Below, in pieces: positions 36,916 through 50,912 of a stretch of DNA of 64,000 nt (within the stretch, counting starts at the first letter, position 1; every line of letters starts with the position of its first letter). Source of the stretch: Celerinatantimonas diazotrophica (GTDB taxonomy: Bacteria; Pseudomonadota; Gammaproteobacteria; Enterobacterales; Celerinatantimonadaceae); NCBI RefSeq assembly GCF_004339545.1, contig NZ_SMGD01000002.1:56010-120009 (forward strand). Reading direction: 5' to 3'. Below the pieces are notes generated by a model. The model was not told where the DNA came from and did no database searches. It was given only the letters and a program-made list of their open reading frames with translations. A program made the position numbers and the translations under genes.

Positions 36916-37438
36916 GTTGTTCTACAATCTAAAGAAGGAGCTATTTCAAGAGACCACTACAATGCAGCGCAAGATACGCGAGAGGAAGTCAGACTATTTC
37001 GCAACAAATCCCCCCGTAATCCACCTTAATTGGGACATTTTACTGCGTCATGAACCGCAAGAGGAACAGAGCCCAAATGTCAGCACATAAGAGCCTCAAA
37101 GATGCGGATAAAAATCGCTTTTATTCGTTCGTTATACAGCAAAAAACTTGCCAGAATATACTGATTTTATCTGGATAAAAGTTGATAATTTAGGACTTAA
37201 ACGTCAGGAAATGTTAGAATGGTATAAAACTCGCTATATGCTTTTAAACATGATTCTGAGTCTATGGCACTGTATCAAAAGTAGCCTCAGATTAAGCTTT
37301 TGTGGTAATGCTCAATAAGTGTGATGATTCAGCCTCCAGAACGATTATTTTTTGGCCATGAATATTCAACATACCCTAGAGTTTATCCGCCTTCCAGTAT
37401 AAAATAATCGGTCATTTCGAGATCTAATGGAGTTGCGT
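36916..37438. other. dnaA upstream region; no oriC-like cluster seen
   Basis: No gene is supported; an open frame across 36794-37090 has no family match. There is no cluster of DnaA boxes: only partial matches (TTATACAGC near 37132, TTATCCGCC at 37383) and a single GATC. An imperfect inverted repeat TTTTATC-TGG-ATAAAA lies near 37170. The dnaA promoter must be here but was not pinned down. Confidence 0.5.
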
Positions 37439-38836
37439 GTGAGTGTGTCGTTATGGCAGCAGATTGTCAGTCGATTGCAGGATGAATTACCGGCTACAGA
37501 ATTTAGTATGTGGATCCGTCCGTTGCAAGTTGAACAGGCCGAGGAGCTGCTGACGTTATACGCGCCGAATCGATTTGTCTTAGACTGGGTGAAAGACAAA
37601 TACGTGATTCGAGTCAACGCACTACTTGAAGAATATTGTGGTCACGATAAACCCAAGCTGCGTTTTGAAGTGGGCAGTCGCCCCGTTCGTCAGCAGCAAT
37701 CGCAACCGAGTGAAGCAGCTTCGCCAGCACCAACTGCCTCAGTGGTTGCCAAACCCGTGTACCAAGAGCGAAGTTGGGATCGCGATAATAACAACTCGAC
37801 TCATCACATTAACCATCGAAATAATATCAACCCCAAGCATAAGTTTGATAACTTCGTTGAAGGTAAATCAAACCAGTTGGCCCGAGCGGCGGCCTCTCAA
37901 GTAGCAAGCAATCCTGGTGGCGCGTATAACCCATTATTTTTATACGGTGGTACAGGCTTGGGGAAAACGCACTTATTACATGCTGTCGGCAACGGTATTT
38001 TAGAGCGCAAAAATAATTCTCGGGTGGTTTATATGCACTCAGAACGATTTGTGCAAGACATGGTGAAAGCACTGCAAAACAACGCGATTGAAGATTTTAA
38101 ACGTTACTATCGTAGTGTCGATGCTCTGCTTATCGATGATATCCAGTTTTTTGCCAATAAGGAACGCTCCCAAGAGGAGTTCTTTCATACCTTCAACGCA
38201 CTGCTTGAAGGGAATCAGCAGATTATTTTAACCAGTGATCGTTATCCTAAAGAGATTGACGGCGTTGAGGATCGGCTCAAGAGCCGTTTCGGCTGGGGGC
38301 TGACGGTTGCAATCGAACCACCGGAACTTGAAACTCGGGTGGCAATTTTGATGACTAAAGCTCAAGAAAATAATATTAGTCTGCCCGATGAAGTTGCGTT
38401 CTTTATTGCCAAGCGACTACGCTCTAATGTGCGCGAGTTAGAGGGCGCTTTAAACCGCGTGATCGCCAACGCCAACTTTACCGGACGATCGATCACCATT
38501 GACTTTGTCCGTGAAGCACTGCGCGATCTGTTAGCGTTACAAGAAAAACTGGTCACGATTGATAATATTCAAAAGACAGTCGCTGAATATTATAAAATTA
38601 AAGTAGCAGATCTATTGTCAAAGCGACGTTCACGCTCTGTGGCCCGCCCTCGTCAATTAGCCATGGCGTTGGCCAAAGAGCTCACCAACCACAGCTTGCC
38701 AGAGATTGGGGATGCATTTGGTGGTCGAGACCACACTACGGTACTCCATGCTTGTCGTAAGATTAATCAGCTACGCGAAGAAAGCCATGATATCAAAGAA
38801 GATTATCAGAACTTGATTCGTACTTTGTCCTCATAG
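37439..38836 (+). CDS. dnaA: Chromosomal replication initiator DnaA
   Basis: Initiates replication at oriC; 465 residues. Domain I begins [20 protein letters not shown], domain II is a short Q/S-rich linker (about 80-125), and domain III is AAA+ with Walker A ([13 protein letters not shown]) and Walker B (LLIDDIQFF). Domain IV has the DNA-binding signature [20 protein letters not shown]. The GTG at 37439 is preferred: GGAG lies six bases before it and the product matches other DnaA N-termini; an ATG at 37427 would add four residues. Upstream neighbour is copA, not rpmH as usual in this class. Confidence 0.97.
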   Translation: MSVSLWQQIVSRLQDELPATEFSMWIRPLQVEQAEELLTLYAPNRFVLDWVKDKYVIRVNALLEEYCGHDKPKLRFEVGSRPVRQQQSQPSEAASPAPTASVVAKPVYQERSWDRDNNNSTHHINHRNNINPKHKFDNFVEGKSNQLARAAASQVASNPGGAYNPLFLYGGTGLGKTHLLHAVGNGILERKNNSRVVYMHSERFVQDMVKALQNNAIEDFKRYYRSVDALLIDDIQFFANKERSQEEFFHTFNALLEGNQQIILTSDRYPKEIDGVEDRLKSRFGWGLTVAIEPPELETRVAILMTKAQENNISLPDEVAFFIAKRLRSNVRELEGALNRVIANANFTGRSITIDFVREALRDLLALQEKLVTIDNIQKTVAEYYKIKVADLLSKRRSRSVARPRQLAMALAKELTNHSLPEIGDAFGGRDHTTVLHACRKINQLREESHDIKEDYQNLIRTLSS

Positions 38837-38844
38837 GTAATATC

Positions 38845-39948
38845 ATGCAATTTCAAATTAACCGGGAAGCGTTAATCAAACCTCTGCAATTGGTCAGTAG
38901 TGCCATTGGTGGACGACCAACAGTGCCAATTCTGGGAAATATCCTGCTTGTGGTTAGCGAAAATTCGCTCTCTCTGACCGGCACCGATATGGAAGTGGAA
39001 CTGGTGGCTTCAGTTGGCGTTGAAAGTGCACAACAGCTAGGCTCGGTAACCGTTCCAGCCAAAAAATTTGTGGATATTTGTAAAGGATTGCCAGACGGCT
39101 GCTCGATTGAATGCAAGGCGCAAGGTGACCGATTGCAAATTCGCTCGGGACGTAGCCGCTTTTCACTAGCAACATTACCCGCTGAAGATTATCCCAATGT
39201 GGACAGTTGGCAGCCCCAACTTGATCTGTCAATCAACCAAGCCGTTCTAAAACAACTGATTGATAATACACAGTTTTCAATGGCTAGCCAGGATGTTCGA
39301 TATTATCTTAATGGGATGTTATTTGAAACAGAAGGACAAACCCTAAAAACCGTAGGTTGTGATGGTCACCGCATCGCCGTCGCTTCGACTGATCTGGGGC
39401 AGCCGCTTGAAAGTCTTCAGGTCATTGTCCCACGTAAGGGCGTTTTAGAACTTATTCGTTTACTCGATCAAGATGACGCGATGGTCCAGATCCAAATTGG
39501 CACCAATAACATTCGAGCTAGCGTTGAAGGCTTTACCTTCACCTGTAAGCTGGTTGATGGCCGTTTCCCTGATTACAAACGAGTAATCCCGAGTGGTGGC
39601 AACAAAGTGCTCATTTCCGGACGTGAAGAATTGCGACAGGCATTCTCACGAGCTGCTATTTTATCGAATGAAAAGTTTCGGGGTGTACGTCTGCAACTCA
39701 CCGCTCAGACGCTCACGATTACAGCCAATAATCCTGAGCAAGAAGAAGCCGAAGAAATTTTAGATGTTGCCTATCAGGGAGATGACCTGGAAATTGGTTT
39801 TAACGTGTCTTACCTGCTGGACGTGCTCAATGCACTTAAATCGGATCAAGTCCGTATTACCATGTCTGATAGTATTACCGGCTCGATTATTGAAGATAGT
39901 GAGCAAAGTGGTCAAGCCTTGTATGTCATTATGCCGATGCGTCTGTAG
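38845..39948 (+). CDS. dnaN: DNA polymerase III beta subunit (sliding clamp)
   Basis: A ring-shaped clamp, 367 residues in three repeated folds. It starts MQFQINREALIKPLQLVSS and ends VIMPMRL, the conserved C-terminus contacted by clamp-binding proteins. It follows dnaA by 8 bp, and recF comes 23 bp later, forming the classical replication operon. Confidence 0.98.
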   Translation: MQFQINREALIKPLQLVSSAIGGRPTVPILGNILLVVSENSLSLTGTDMEVELVASVGVESAQQLGSVTVPAKKFVDICKGLPDGCSIECKAQGDRLQIRSGRSRFSLATLPAEDYPNVDSWQPQLDLSINQAVLKQLIDNTQFSMASQDVRYYLNGMLFETEGQTLKTVGCDGHRIAVASTDLGQPLESLQVIVPRKGVLELIRLLDQDDAMVQIQIGTNNIRASVEGFTFTCKLVDGRFPDYKRVIPSGGNKVLISGREELRQAFSRAAILSNEKFRGVRLQLTAQTLTITANNPEQEEAEEILDVAYQGDDLEIGFNVSYLLDVLNALKSDQVRITMSDSITGSIIEDSEQSGQALYVIMPMRL

Positions 39949-39971
39949 CGCAACCGTATTATTTCTTATTC

Positions 39972-43464
<3,493 letters not shown>

Positions 43465-43487
43465 ATTTTATATTCACACTAATAATT

Positions 43488-43516
43488 AACCGGGACTTTG
43501 TGCCCGGTTTTTATTT
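43488..43516 (+). terminator. Terminator after gyrB
   Basis: AACCGGG pairs with CCCGGTT (8-nt loop), followed by TTTATTTT: a clear rho-independent terminator 24 bp after the gyrB stop codon. Confidence 0.85.
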
Positions 43517-43757
43517 TCTCTAGCGCGATTTTCATCAAGCCTCCGCCCTTTCGACTTATACCGAGAGGAAATGTTGGCAACAGCCCTCTCTTCTTCAGCA
43601 CTATCTATCTCTCTATCTCTTCGAACAATCCATGTAGTGATAACTCATTAATTGGATAATTGGATAGGACAGCGGGTTTCTCAAACTGACGACTGAAAAT
43701 TAATTTATTTAAATTCAATAGATTAAAAACAAATTCAAGAAAATTTTAAAAATTTAT
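43517..43757. other. gyrB-ibpA spacer
   Basis: No gene seen. It carries a small tandem AATTGGAT/AATTGGAT near 43655, then AT-rich DNA leading into the heat-shock promoter. Confidence 0.4.
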
Positions 43758-43786
43758 CTTGAAAAAAACAGAGATGTACCCATTTT
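43758..43786 (+). promoter_or_regulatory. Sigma-32 (heat-shock) promoter of ibpA
   Basis: CTTGAAA (43758-43764), then 14 bp, then CCCATTTT (43779-43786): an excellent match to the sigma-32 consensus CTTGAAA-N11-16-CCCATNT. Transcription would start near 43793, giving a leader of about 90 nt. Confidence 0.85.
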
Positions 43787-43792
43787 ATAGAT

Positions 43793-43885
43793 GTGATGCC
43801 AATAGGGTCACAAACAAAAATGAGTCTGACTGGATTAATTTAATCGGTCATTTCATTAATTGCTCAATATAAGAGGATTAATATT
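43793..43885 (+). promoter_or_regulatory. ROSE-like RNA thermometer in the ibpA leader
   Basis: At the 3' end of the leader, UUGCUC (43860-43865) faces GAGGAU (43873-43878) across a 7-nt loop. Pairing gives C-G, U-A, C-G, a G-G mismatch and U-A, over the ribosome site. This U-U-G-C-U against A-G-G-A arrangement with an internal G-G pair is the hallmark of ROSE elements that control small heat-shock genes. The rest of the leader fold was not modelled. Confidence 0.6.
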
Positions 43886-44359
43886 ATGCGTACATTTGAT
43901 TTCACACCACTTTATCGTAGTGCTATCGGCTTTGACCGCTTATCTGACTTAGTTGAAGCAGCAGCAAGTGCTTCTGCTCAAAATGGTAACGGCTATCCCC
44001 CATATAACATCGAATTAATAGGCGATGACCAATATCGTATTACGCTGGCCGTCGCTGGTTTTAAAGAAGAAGAACTTGATATTACCAGCCATGAAAACAC
44101 CTTGATTGTAACAGGAAGCAAGAAGGCTGAAGATGATAGCGCGTCAGACAAAACCAACACCCGCAAATTCTTATACCAAGGGATTGCTGAACGAGGTTTC
44201 GAACGTCGTTACCAACTAGCCGATCATGTTAAAGTGAACTCTGCTAGTTTAGAAAATGGTTTGTTACACATTAATCTTGTGCGAGAAATACCTGAAGAAT
44301 TGAAACCTAAAAAAATTACAATTCACTCAGGCCGCGAGCAGGATTTAATTGAAGGTTAA
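43886..44359 (+). CDS. ibpA: Small heat-shock protein IbpA (Hsp20)
   Basis: A holdase chaperone of 157 residues. The N-terminus (TFDFTPLYRSAIGFDRLSDLV) closely follows E. coli IbpA; the alpha-crystallin domain spans about residues 35-130, with YQGIAERGFERRYQLADHVK and the conserved GLLHINLVREIPE. It has a sigma-32 promoter, a ROSE-like leader and its own terminator, so it is a single heat-controlled unit. Confidence 0.95.
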   Translation: MRTFDFTPLYRSAIGFDRLSDLVEAAASASAQNGNGYPPYNIELIGDDQYRITLAVAGFKEEELDITSHENTLIVTGSKKAEDDSASDKTNTRKFLYQGIAERGFERRYQLADHVKVNSASLENGLLHINLVREIPEELKPKKITIHSGREQDLIEG

Positions 44360-44398
44360 GTTAATAGATAATTAACTTACAGCTATCATATGACACAC

Positions 44399-44427
44399 AG
44401 CCCAGCACCTATGCTGGGCTTTTTGTT
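44399..44427 (+). terminator. Terminator after ibpA
   Basis: AGCCCAGCA pairs with TGCTGGGCT (9-bp perfect stem, CCTA loop), followed by TTTTGTT. Confidence 0.88.
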
Positions 44428-44516
44428 ATCTACTTAATAGAAACTCATTCATCTATTTAATTGGAAAATGGAAAATGTACAAGTCTACGGAAGTTAGCAC
44501 TTCCCATATTCAGCAT

Positions 44517-44532
44517 CGTTTCACGTGAAACA
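44517..44532 (+). promoter_or_regulatory. parS site 1 of the intergenic cluster
   Basis: CGTTTCACGTGAAACA, 15 of 16 bases of the parS consensus, in the gap between ibpA and the lipoprotein gene. Confidence 0.9.
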
Positions 44533-44586
44533 GATCAAGACTTAGCTTCGACTAAACTGGATATTCATATACTCCATTACTTTATG

Positions 44587-44602
44587 TGTTTCACGTGAAA
44601 CT
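44587..44602 (+). promoter_or_regulatory. parS site 2 of the intergenic cluster
   Basis: TGTTTCACGTGAAACT, 15 of 16 bases of the consensus; 70 bp after site 1 and at the head of the first direct-repeat copy. Confidence 0.9.
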
Positions 44603-44632
44603 TTATTGAGAAAGACACACTACATTGGTATA

Positions 44633-44648
44633 TGTTTCACGTGAAACT
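44633..44648 (+). promoter_or_regulatory. parS site 3 of the intergenic cluster
   Basis: TGTTTCACGTGAAACT, 46 bp after site 2 and at the head of the second direct-repeat copy. Confidence 0.9.
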
Positions 44649-44771
44649 TTATTAAGAAGGACACACTACGTGTGATAAGTCCATCAACGCGTATGAAGTA
44701 TGACGCCAAACAGAAGGACGATAGAATCCTTCTCAGATCAAATCACTAAACATGAGAGAACAAATGGCTCA

Positions 44772-45218
44772 CTAATCTTTTTTTCGAATATAAACCACCG
44801 GTTCCTGCTCTCTAAGATCTAAAAAGAATTGATAAGTCCCATCGGTTTTAGGAATAAATTTAATACTGTTAAATTCAGCACAAGCATCAACAACACGTTT
44901 CTGCCCTACTTTTAAAATGGAACTATCGGTTTTATACCCAAAGTCTGTTCCACAGTGCCAATCTTTATCCCCAATTTTCCATTCATAGGGTCGACCATCT
45001 GCAATCAGATCCACCTCTGTCATCCATAATCCTTGCTGTCCAGAGACTGGATGCAATTGATATTGTTCATCAGCATCCCACCAAGTAAAAACACCACGCA
45101 AATAGATAGGACGATCAATCTGAACTCTACTGCCAGTAGCATACATCGATGGATGGCTACTACATCCGGCGAGCAACAAGGCTCCCACAAGGAATAATCC
45201 AAAATGGACATTTTTCAT
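44772..45218 (-). CDS. Lipoprotein of unknown function, 148 aa
   Basis: A secreted lipoprotein: signal MKNVHFGLFLVGALLLAGCS, with lipobox LAGC. The mature part is beta-rich (RPIYLRGVFTWWDADEQYQL and PYEWKIGDKDWHCGTDFGYK), reminiscent of small carbohydrate-binding or pullulanase-associated beta-sandwich domains; this resemblance is inferred, not proven. The ATG at 45216-45218 has GAAGGC upstream and gives a normal signal peptide, so the longer frame to 45266 is rejected. It is alone, between the parS cluster and the hemB terminator. Confidence 0.82.
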   Translation of the reverse strand: MKNVHFGLFLVGALLLAGCSSHPSMYATGSRVQIDRPIYLRGVFTWWDADEQYQLHPVSGQQGLWMTEVDLIADGRPYEWKIGDKDWHCGTDFGYKTDSSILKVGQKRVVDACAEFNSIKFIPKTDGTYQFFLDLREQEPVVYIRKKD

Positions 45219-45443
45219 AATTGCCTTCTTTATCGATTTGATGGCTATAAATAAAACATTATACAATTGATAATAACAGATCTATTGCTAAGCACCAGTT
45301 TCATAAAAATAACTTATAAAACAAATAGATAAGAAAGGTTACAAGCGGTAAACGACATGCCAATGCCCTGACTATTCACGAAAATAGAGACCCGTAAAAT
45401 AATTAACGACTGAAAGAGATATCCAAAAATGAGACAACAAACT

Positions 45444-45478
45444 AAATAGCCCTTTATTCTAAGAATAAAGGGCTATTT
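45444..45478 (-). terminator. Strong hairpin terminator after hemB
   Basis: A near-perfect inverted repeat of 17 bp (AAATAGCCCTTTATTCT and its complement) with a single unpaired central base, 26 bp after hemB. A-rich DNA on one side and U-rich on the other suggest it can end transcription from either direction. Confidence 0.85.
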
Positions 45479-45504
45479 CATTAAAAAGAAACAAGAACAA
45501 GATA

Positions 45505-46536
<1,032 letters not shown>

Positions 46537-46553
46537 TCATTAAATAACACATC

Positions 46554-47330
46554 TCAGGATAGAAATACGCGCTGAAAATTATCCCGGATCTGAGCCTTGA
46601 GCTCGTTGACAGAAACCTGGCGAAGCTGGGCAACTACTTCATAAATATGAGGTAAGTAACATGGTTCATTACGCCGACTTTTGGGTTTATTAGGCAGATC
46701 TCTTGGCAAAAGATAAGGCGCATCTGTTTCTAAGAACAGTCGGTCAGCAGGAATCAACTTCACCAGCTCACGCAATGCCTTACCCCGTCGTTCATCACAA
46801 ATCCACCCTGTGATACCAATATATAATCCAGCTTCTAAATAACGCTCTAAACTTTGCTCAGAACCGGTGAAACAATGCAGCACCGCAGCAGGTAAAGCTG
46901 TAAGTCGAGGTTCGAGAATAGCCATAAACTCGTCATAAGCATCACGCTCATGCAAGAGTACGGGTTTACGAAGTGTAGCGGCTAAATCAAGCTGCGAGAT
47001 AAACACCTGACGTTGAACATCCCGAGGTGAATAGTTACGATTATAATCCAAACCACATTCACCCACAGCAACTACTTTTTCTGAATTTATTAACTCACTG
47101 ATAATACTAAGGCTATCATTGTCAAATAACTCAGCTTGATGGGGGTGGCAGCCAACCGTGCTAAAACATTCCGGATAACGTGCTGTCATCGCAGTTAACC
47201 GGCGAGCTTCAGCGACTTCACTGGCAAGTAACAAAAAACGATCAACCCCCGCCTCTCGAGCTCTGGTGATCACCTCATCTCGGTCTTTTTCAAACTGACC
47301 GCTGGCCAGGTTTAAAGCTATATCAATCAT
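46554..47330 (-). CDS. tatD: TatD-family deoxyribonuclease
   Basis: A metal-dependent 3'-5' nuclease of 258 residues. Metal ligands are visible in [42 protein letters not shown] and [13 protein letters not shown]. It overlaps the 3' end of tatC by 8 bp. Although it shares the operon with tatABC, it is not required for Tat export in E. coli; it acts in DNA repair or turnover. Confidence 0.95.
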   Translation of the reverse strand: MIDIALNLASGQFEKDRDEVITRAREAGVDRFLLLASEVAEARRLTAMTARYPECFSTVGCHPHQAELFDNDSLSIISELINSEKVVAVGECGLDYNRNYSPRDVQRQVFISQLDLAATLRKPVLLHERDAYDEFMAILEPRLTALPAAVLHCFTGSEQSLERYLEAGLYIGITGWICDERRGKALRELVKLIPADRLFLETDAPYLLPRDLPNKPKSRRNEPCYLPHIYEVVAQLRQVSVNELKAQIRDNFQRVFLS

Positions 47331-48090
47331 CTATCGAGTCTGTCTCTTCAGCCTCATTTTTGCGAGTATAGAAACGAGCGAAAAACAGGCCTAATTCAAA
47401 TAAAAACCACATCGGCAACGCTAACAGCGTTTGAGAAAAAATATCTGGTGGTGTTAGTAACATTCCGATGACAAAGACCGCTACAATGACATATGGCCGC
47501 TTAGCTGACAATGACTGCACAGAAGTTATTCCCGACCAGCAGATTAAAACAGTGGCAATTGGGATTTCAAATGCTGTACCAAAGGCAAAAAACAGCTTTA
47601 GTACAAAATTTAAATAACTCGAAATATCGGTCGCAATAGTGACACCAGCCGGGGCAACTGCAGTAAAAAACTTAAACGCCAGTGGAAACACAACAAAATA
47701 AGCAAATGCCATTCCTGCGTAAAACAACACCGTGCTCGCAACAACTAACGGCAAGACCATCTGTTTTTCTCTGCGGTACAAGCCAGGAGCGATAAACAAC
47801 CAAACCTGAGATAGAATAAAAGGAATTGCGATAAAAAAGGAACAGACGATAGTCAGCTTAATCGGTGTTAAAAATGGTGCAGCAACACCGGTGGCGATCA
47901 TCGTCCCATGGTGCGGTAAAACGGCCAGTAAGGGTTTGGCAACCCAGCTATAGATGGTATCACTAAAATAGACCAACGCAGCAAATATGACTAAAACAAC
48001 CACAATGCACATTAACAAACGCCGCCGCAATTCCAGCAGATGAGTAATTAGAGGGGCAGACTCTGATTCCGATTCAGGAGCGTGGCTCAT
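47323..48090 (-). CDS. tatC: Sec-independent translocase TatC
   Basis: The core membrane receptor of the twin-arginine export system, 255 residues with six membrane segments. [19 protein letters not shown] is the conserved N-terminal motif, and [20 protein letters not shown] contains the twin-arginine recognition region. The ATG at 48088-48090 has AAGGA about five bases before it and is preferred over the GTG three bases upstream. The gene overlaps tatB by 17 bp and tatD by 8 bp. Confidence 0.96.
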   Translation of the reverse strand: MSHAPESESESAPLITHLLELRRRLLMCIVVVLVIFAALVYFSDTIYSWVAKPLLAVLPHHGTMIATGVAAPFLTPIKLTIVCSFFIAIPFILSQVWLFIAPGLYRREKQMVLPLVVASTVLFYAGMAFAYFVVFPLAFKFFTAVAPAGVTIATDISSYLNFVLKLFFAFGTAFEIPIATVLICWSGITSVQSLSAKRPYVIVAVFVIGMLLTPPDIFSQTLLALPMWFLFELGLFFARFYTRKNEAEETDSIDD

Positions 48091-48421
48091 CACTATCCTT
48101 AGGCGTTAATTCTTTAGCTTCTTGTGAATCCGGGGAGACACTAGTAGGCGTATCTTGGGGGTGAATATCTTGGGGGTTGAGGCTATCTTTTAACTGGCCA
48201 CCAATGGTGTATCCAGCCTGCCGTGCTTTTTCAACTTCTTCGCGAAGCTCTTTTAACTGGATCTCTTTTTCCAGATCATCTTTGACCTGGTTGGCCATAG
48301 ACCGCAGCATATAAACCCAACGCATCAGCGCTCGAATCGCTTTCGGCAAACGCTCCGGACCTAAGACAATCAGTCCAATGACCGCGCATAAAACCAGCTC
48401 CCAGAAGCCAATATCAAACAT
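48074..48421 (-). CDS. tatB: Sec-independent translocase TatB
   Basis: A 115-residue membrane-bound partner of TatC. It has a single N-terminal segment ([20 protein letters not shown]), the conserved [12 protein letters not shown] hinge, an amphipathic helix, and a charged disordered tail. Six bp separate it from tatA upstream. Confidence 0.95.
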   Translation of the reverse strand: MFDIGFWELVLCAVIGLIVLGPERLPKAIRALMRWVYMLRSMANQVKDDLEKEIQLKELREEVEKARQAGYTIGGQLKDSLNPQDIHPQDTPTSVSPDSQEAKELTPKDSDEPRS

Positions 48422-48427
48422 AGCGAT

Positions 48428-48649
48428 TTACGAGTTCGGTTTATGCGTATCGTCTTTATCATCCATGTTTTGACGCGTCTGTTCCGAATCGGTCTTTTCC
48501 TCTTTTTTGTCCTCATTGTTCATCGCGTCTTTAAAACCTTTAACCGCATGCCCAATGTCACCGCCCATCCCCCGCAGGCGTTTTGTACCGAATAACAACG
48601 CCACAATGAAGGCAATAACTAACAACTGCCAAATACTAATGCCACCCAT
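48428..48649 (-). CDS. tatA: Sec-independent translocase TatA
   Basis: The pore-forming subunit, 73 residues. The membrane segment ([18 protein letters not shown]), the [14 protein letters not shown] hinge and a short amphipathic helix (AVKGFKDAM) are all present; the rest is a charged tail. It starts tatA-tatB-tatC-tatD, 28 bp after ubiB. Confidence 0.95.
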   Translation of the reverse strand: MGGISIWQLLVIAFIVALLFGTKRLRGMGGDIGHAVKGFKDAMNNEDKKEEKTDSEQTRQNMDDKDDTHKPNS

Positions 48650-48677
48650 AGCCTTCTCCTAACCACCTAGTTTAAAG

Positions 48678-50303
48678 TCAACGAAGCTTTCTAAAGCCCA
48701 AAGCGCCTAGAACAACCGTCAAGCCCGCCAATGCCGCACAAATTTCTGCATCAACATTATATAAAATCGCTGCACTTATTAAGCATGCCCCAGCACCTAA
48801 CCCATAGAACAGGCTGGCCTGTTTCGCTTTTTGCCGTTTTAGATACAGCTGAGAAAGCTCACCGAAATTTTGCTGATGACGACGTGCCAATTGCAAATTT
48901 TCATAAATAAGCTCCGGCATCTCCGGAAATTTCTCCATCCAATAGGGAGATTTTGTTTTAATCGCATCAAATAGTGCCGCTGGCCCAACTTGGCGGCGGA
49001 CCCATCTTTCTAAAAATGGCTTCGCCGTTTTCCATAAATCCAATTGTGGATATAACTGTCGTCCTAACCCTTCAACATATAACAGTGTTTTCTGTAACAA
49101 TACCAGCTGCGGTTGCACCTGCATATTAAAACGTCGAGCTGTATTAAATAAATTGACCAACACATGGCCAAACGAAATCTCTGCCAGTGGTTTTTCAAAA
49201 ATAGGCTCACAGACGGTACGAATAGCCGCTTCAAACTCACTGACATTGGTATCGACCGGTACCCAACCTGAATCGACGTGTAATTGCGCAACCATTCGAT
49301 AATCACGATTGAAAAATGCCAGAAAATTTTCAGCCAAATAACGTTTGTCATCGCGGTTGAGAGTCCCGACTATGCCGCAATCGATCCCGATATACATTGG
49401 ATCTTCGGGGTGCTCGTAGGAGACAAATACATTCCCTGGATGCATATCAGCATGAAAGAAACTATCGCGGAAAACCTGCGTGAAGAAAACTTCAACACCA
49501 CGCTCAGCAAGTAGCTTAAGGTTGGTTCCTTGTTCAATTAAGCGATCCACATCCGAGACAGGAATGCCATATATTCGCTCCATCACCAACACATTTTTAT
49601 GGCACAATTCACTATAGAATTCGGGAATATAAAGCTCTTTTGCACCTTCAAAATTACGCCGCAGCTGGATGCCATTTGCCGCTTCACGGATCAGATCCAG
49701 TTCATTAATGAGGGTACGCTGATACTCTTCTATCACTTCAACAGGACGCAAACGCCTCGCATCCGGGATCAATCGAAGTATGCGAGCGAAACGTCGCATC
49801 AAGCTGATGTCAGAATCAATGACATCTTCAATCCCCGGACGAATCACCTTCACCACGACCTCTGCACCATTTTCACAGAGTGTTGCACAATGCACCTGTG
49901 CAATTGAAGCCGAAGCTAAGGGAGTTACATCAAATTCACAAAAGATCTCATTGAGCGGTCTTCCGAGCGCCTTTTCAATGCGTTTTATCGCTTCTTCACC
50001 CGCAAAAGGCTTCACCTGATCTTGTAACAATGCTAAAGATTCTGCGACCTCTTTAGAGAGTATATCTCGACGAGTAGAGAGCATCTGGCCTAATTTGACA
50101 AACACCGGCCCCAGCGTTTCTAACGCCAGACGCAAACGCTCCCCAACGGGTCTATTTTTATATCGGTTTGGCCAAAAAAATAATAACCTTCTAGCTAAAC
50201 GCATAGGCCACGGCCAGAACTTGCGAGGGATGGCTTCGTCAATGCCAAATCGGCATAGCGTATAAACAATGACCCAAAAACGCAGTACAGCCCTAATTCC
50301 CAT
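48678..50303 (-). CDS. ubiB: Ubiquinone biosynthesis kinase-like protein UbiB
   Basis: An atypical protein kinase-like ATPase needed for ubiquinone synthesis; 541 residues. The family motif [17 protein letters not shown] is present, as are [10 protein letters not shown], a kinase-like [11 protein letters not shown] and [10 protein letters not shown]. Two C-terminal membrane segments close the protein. It overlaps the ubiJ end by 11 bp, so ubiE-ubiJ-ubiB form one unit running into tatABC. Confidence 0.96.
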   Translation of the reverse strand: MGIRAVLRFWVIVYTLCRFGIDEAIPRKFWPWPMRLARRLLFFWPNRYKNRPVGERLRLALETLGPVFVKLGQMLSTRRDILSKEVAESLALLQDQVKPFAGEEAIKRIEKALGRPLNEIFCEFDVTPLASASIAQVHCATLCENGAEVVVKVIRPGIEDVIDSDISLMRRFARILRLIPDARRLRPVEVIEEYQRTLINELDLIREAANGIQLRRNFEGAKELYIPEFYSELCHKNVLVMERIYGIPVSDVDRLIEQGTNLKLLAERGVEVFFTQVFRDSFFHADMHPGNVFVSYEHPEDPMYIGIDCGIVGTLNRDDKRYLAENFLAFFNRDYRMVAQLHVDSGWVPVDTNVSEFEAAIRTVCEPIFEKPLAEISFGHVLVNLFNTARRFNMQVQPQLVLLQKTLLYVEGLGRQLYPQLDLWKTAKPFLERWVRRQVGPAALFDAIKTKSPYWMEKFPEMPELIYENLQLARRHQQNFGELSQLYLKRQKAKQASLFYGLGAGACLISAAILYNVDAEICAALAGLTVVLGALGFRKLR

Positions 50304-50904
50304 ATTGATCCGCCAGTTGCTTTAATCGCGCTTCAAATTGATCCAATTGAGATTTCAGCGCACTGATATCGCCAGCAAAATCATTGAACTGTGTTTTACC
50401 AACCCCAATACGCCATTCTTCGATAGCCAAATCGGCTCCTCTCGCCACACTTTGAGCCGAGCTTTGACGAACCATAGCCACCAATTTATGGACTTGCTGA
50501 ACCAATAAATGGGCGGGGACATCACCAATCAATAGCGACAATCTCTGCTCAAAATCGGGCTGCACATCACTAAATAACGCGGCAAATTGCTGAATTAAAC
50601 GAATATCCCCCGTCAGTTCTACTTCACCGGATTTAATCAGCTCAGGGAGGCTATTTGGATCGCGTAATTTCAACGAACTCAACGCAGAAGCCGTAAGTTG
50701 ACTGTCAGGCTGACCTTCAAAATGATTCAGAATATCCAACTGATGGGATTCTATACTAAAATAAATAATCGGCAGTGGCGTAATTCTAACCGCCACGACA
50801 CGCCCGTTGAGTTTACTTAACCGTTTGGATGAATGCTCATCCAAACTAAGATAGTGATTACTAACTAACTCCAGGCATGCAGACATTAATGGAGCAAAAG
50901 GCAT
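50293..50904 (-). CDS. ubiJ: Ubiquinone biosynthesis accessory factor UbiJ
   Basis: A lipid-binding SCP2-domain protein of 203 residues that, with UbiK, organises the ubiquinone synthesis complex. The SCP2 part occupies about residues 15-115 (including [20 protein letters not shown]), and the C-terminus has a long helix ([20 protein letters not shown]). It lies between ubiE (8 bp gap) and ubiB (overlap), as in E. coli. Confidence 0.93.
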   Translation of the reverse strand: MPFAPLMSACLELVSNHYLSLDEHSSKRLSKLNGRVVAVRITPLPIIYFSIESHQLDILNHFEGQPDSQLTASALSSLKLRDPNSLPELIKSGEVELTGDIRLIQQFAALFSDVQPDFEQRLSLLIGDVPAHLLVQQVHKLVAMVRQSSAQSVARGADLAIEEWRIGVGKTQFNDFAGDISALKSQLDQFEARLKQLADQYGN

Positions 50905-50912
50905 AGCAACTC

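Larger units (their letters stand above)
44587..44669 (+). repeat. Tandem 37-bp direct repeat carrying parS
   Basis: Two copies, 44587-44623 and 44633-44669, period 46 bp. They are identical except at two positions (g/a and a/g). Each copy starts with a parS site and ends ACACACTAC. A recent local duplication is the simplest explanation. Confidence 0.9.

Noticed and set aside
36794..37090. 98-residue open frame before dnaA
   Set aside because: It overlaps the copA start on the other strand, has no family match and poor ribosome site; treated as chance.
37383..37391. TTATCCGCC as a DnaA box before dnaA
   Set aside because: Two mismatches to the consensus and no clustering; not sufficient for an origin.
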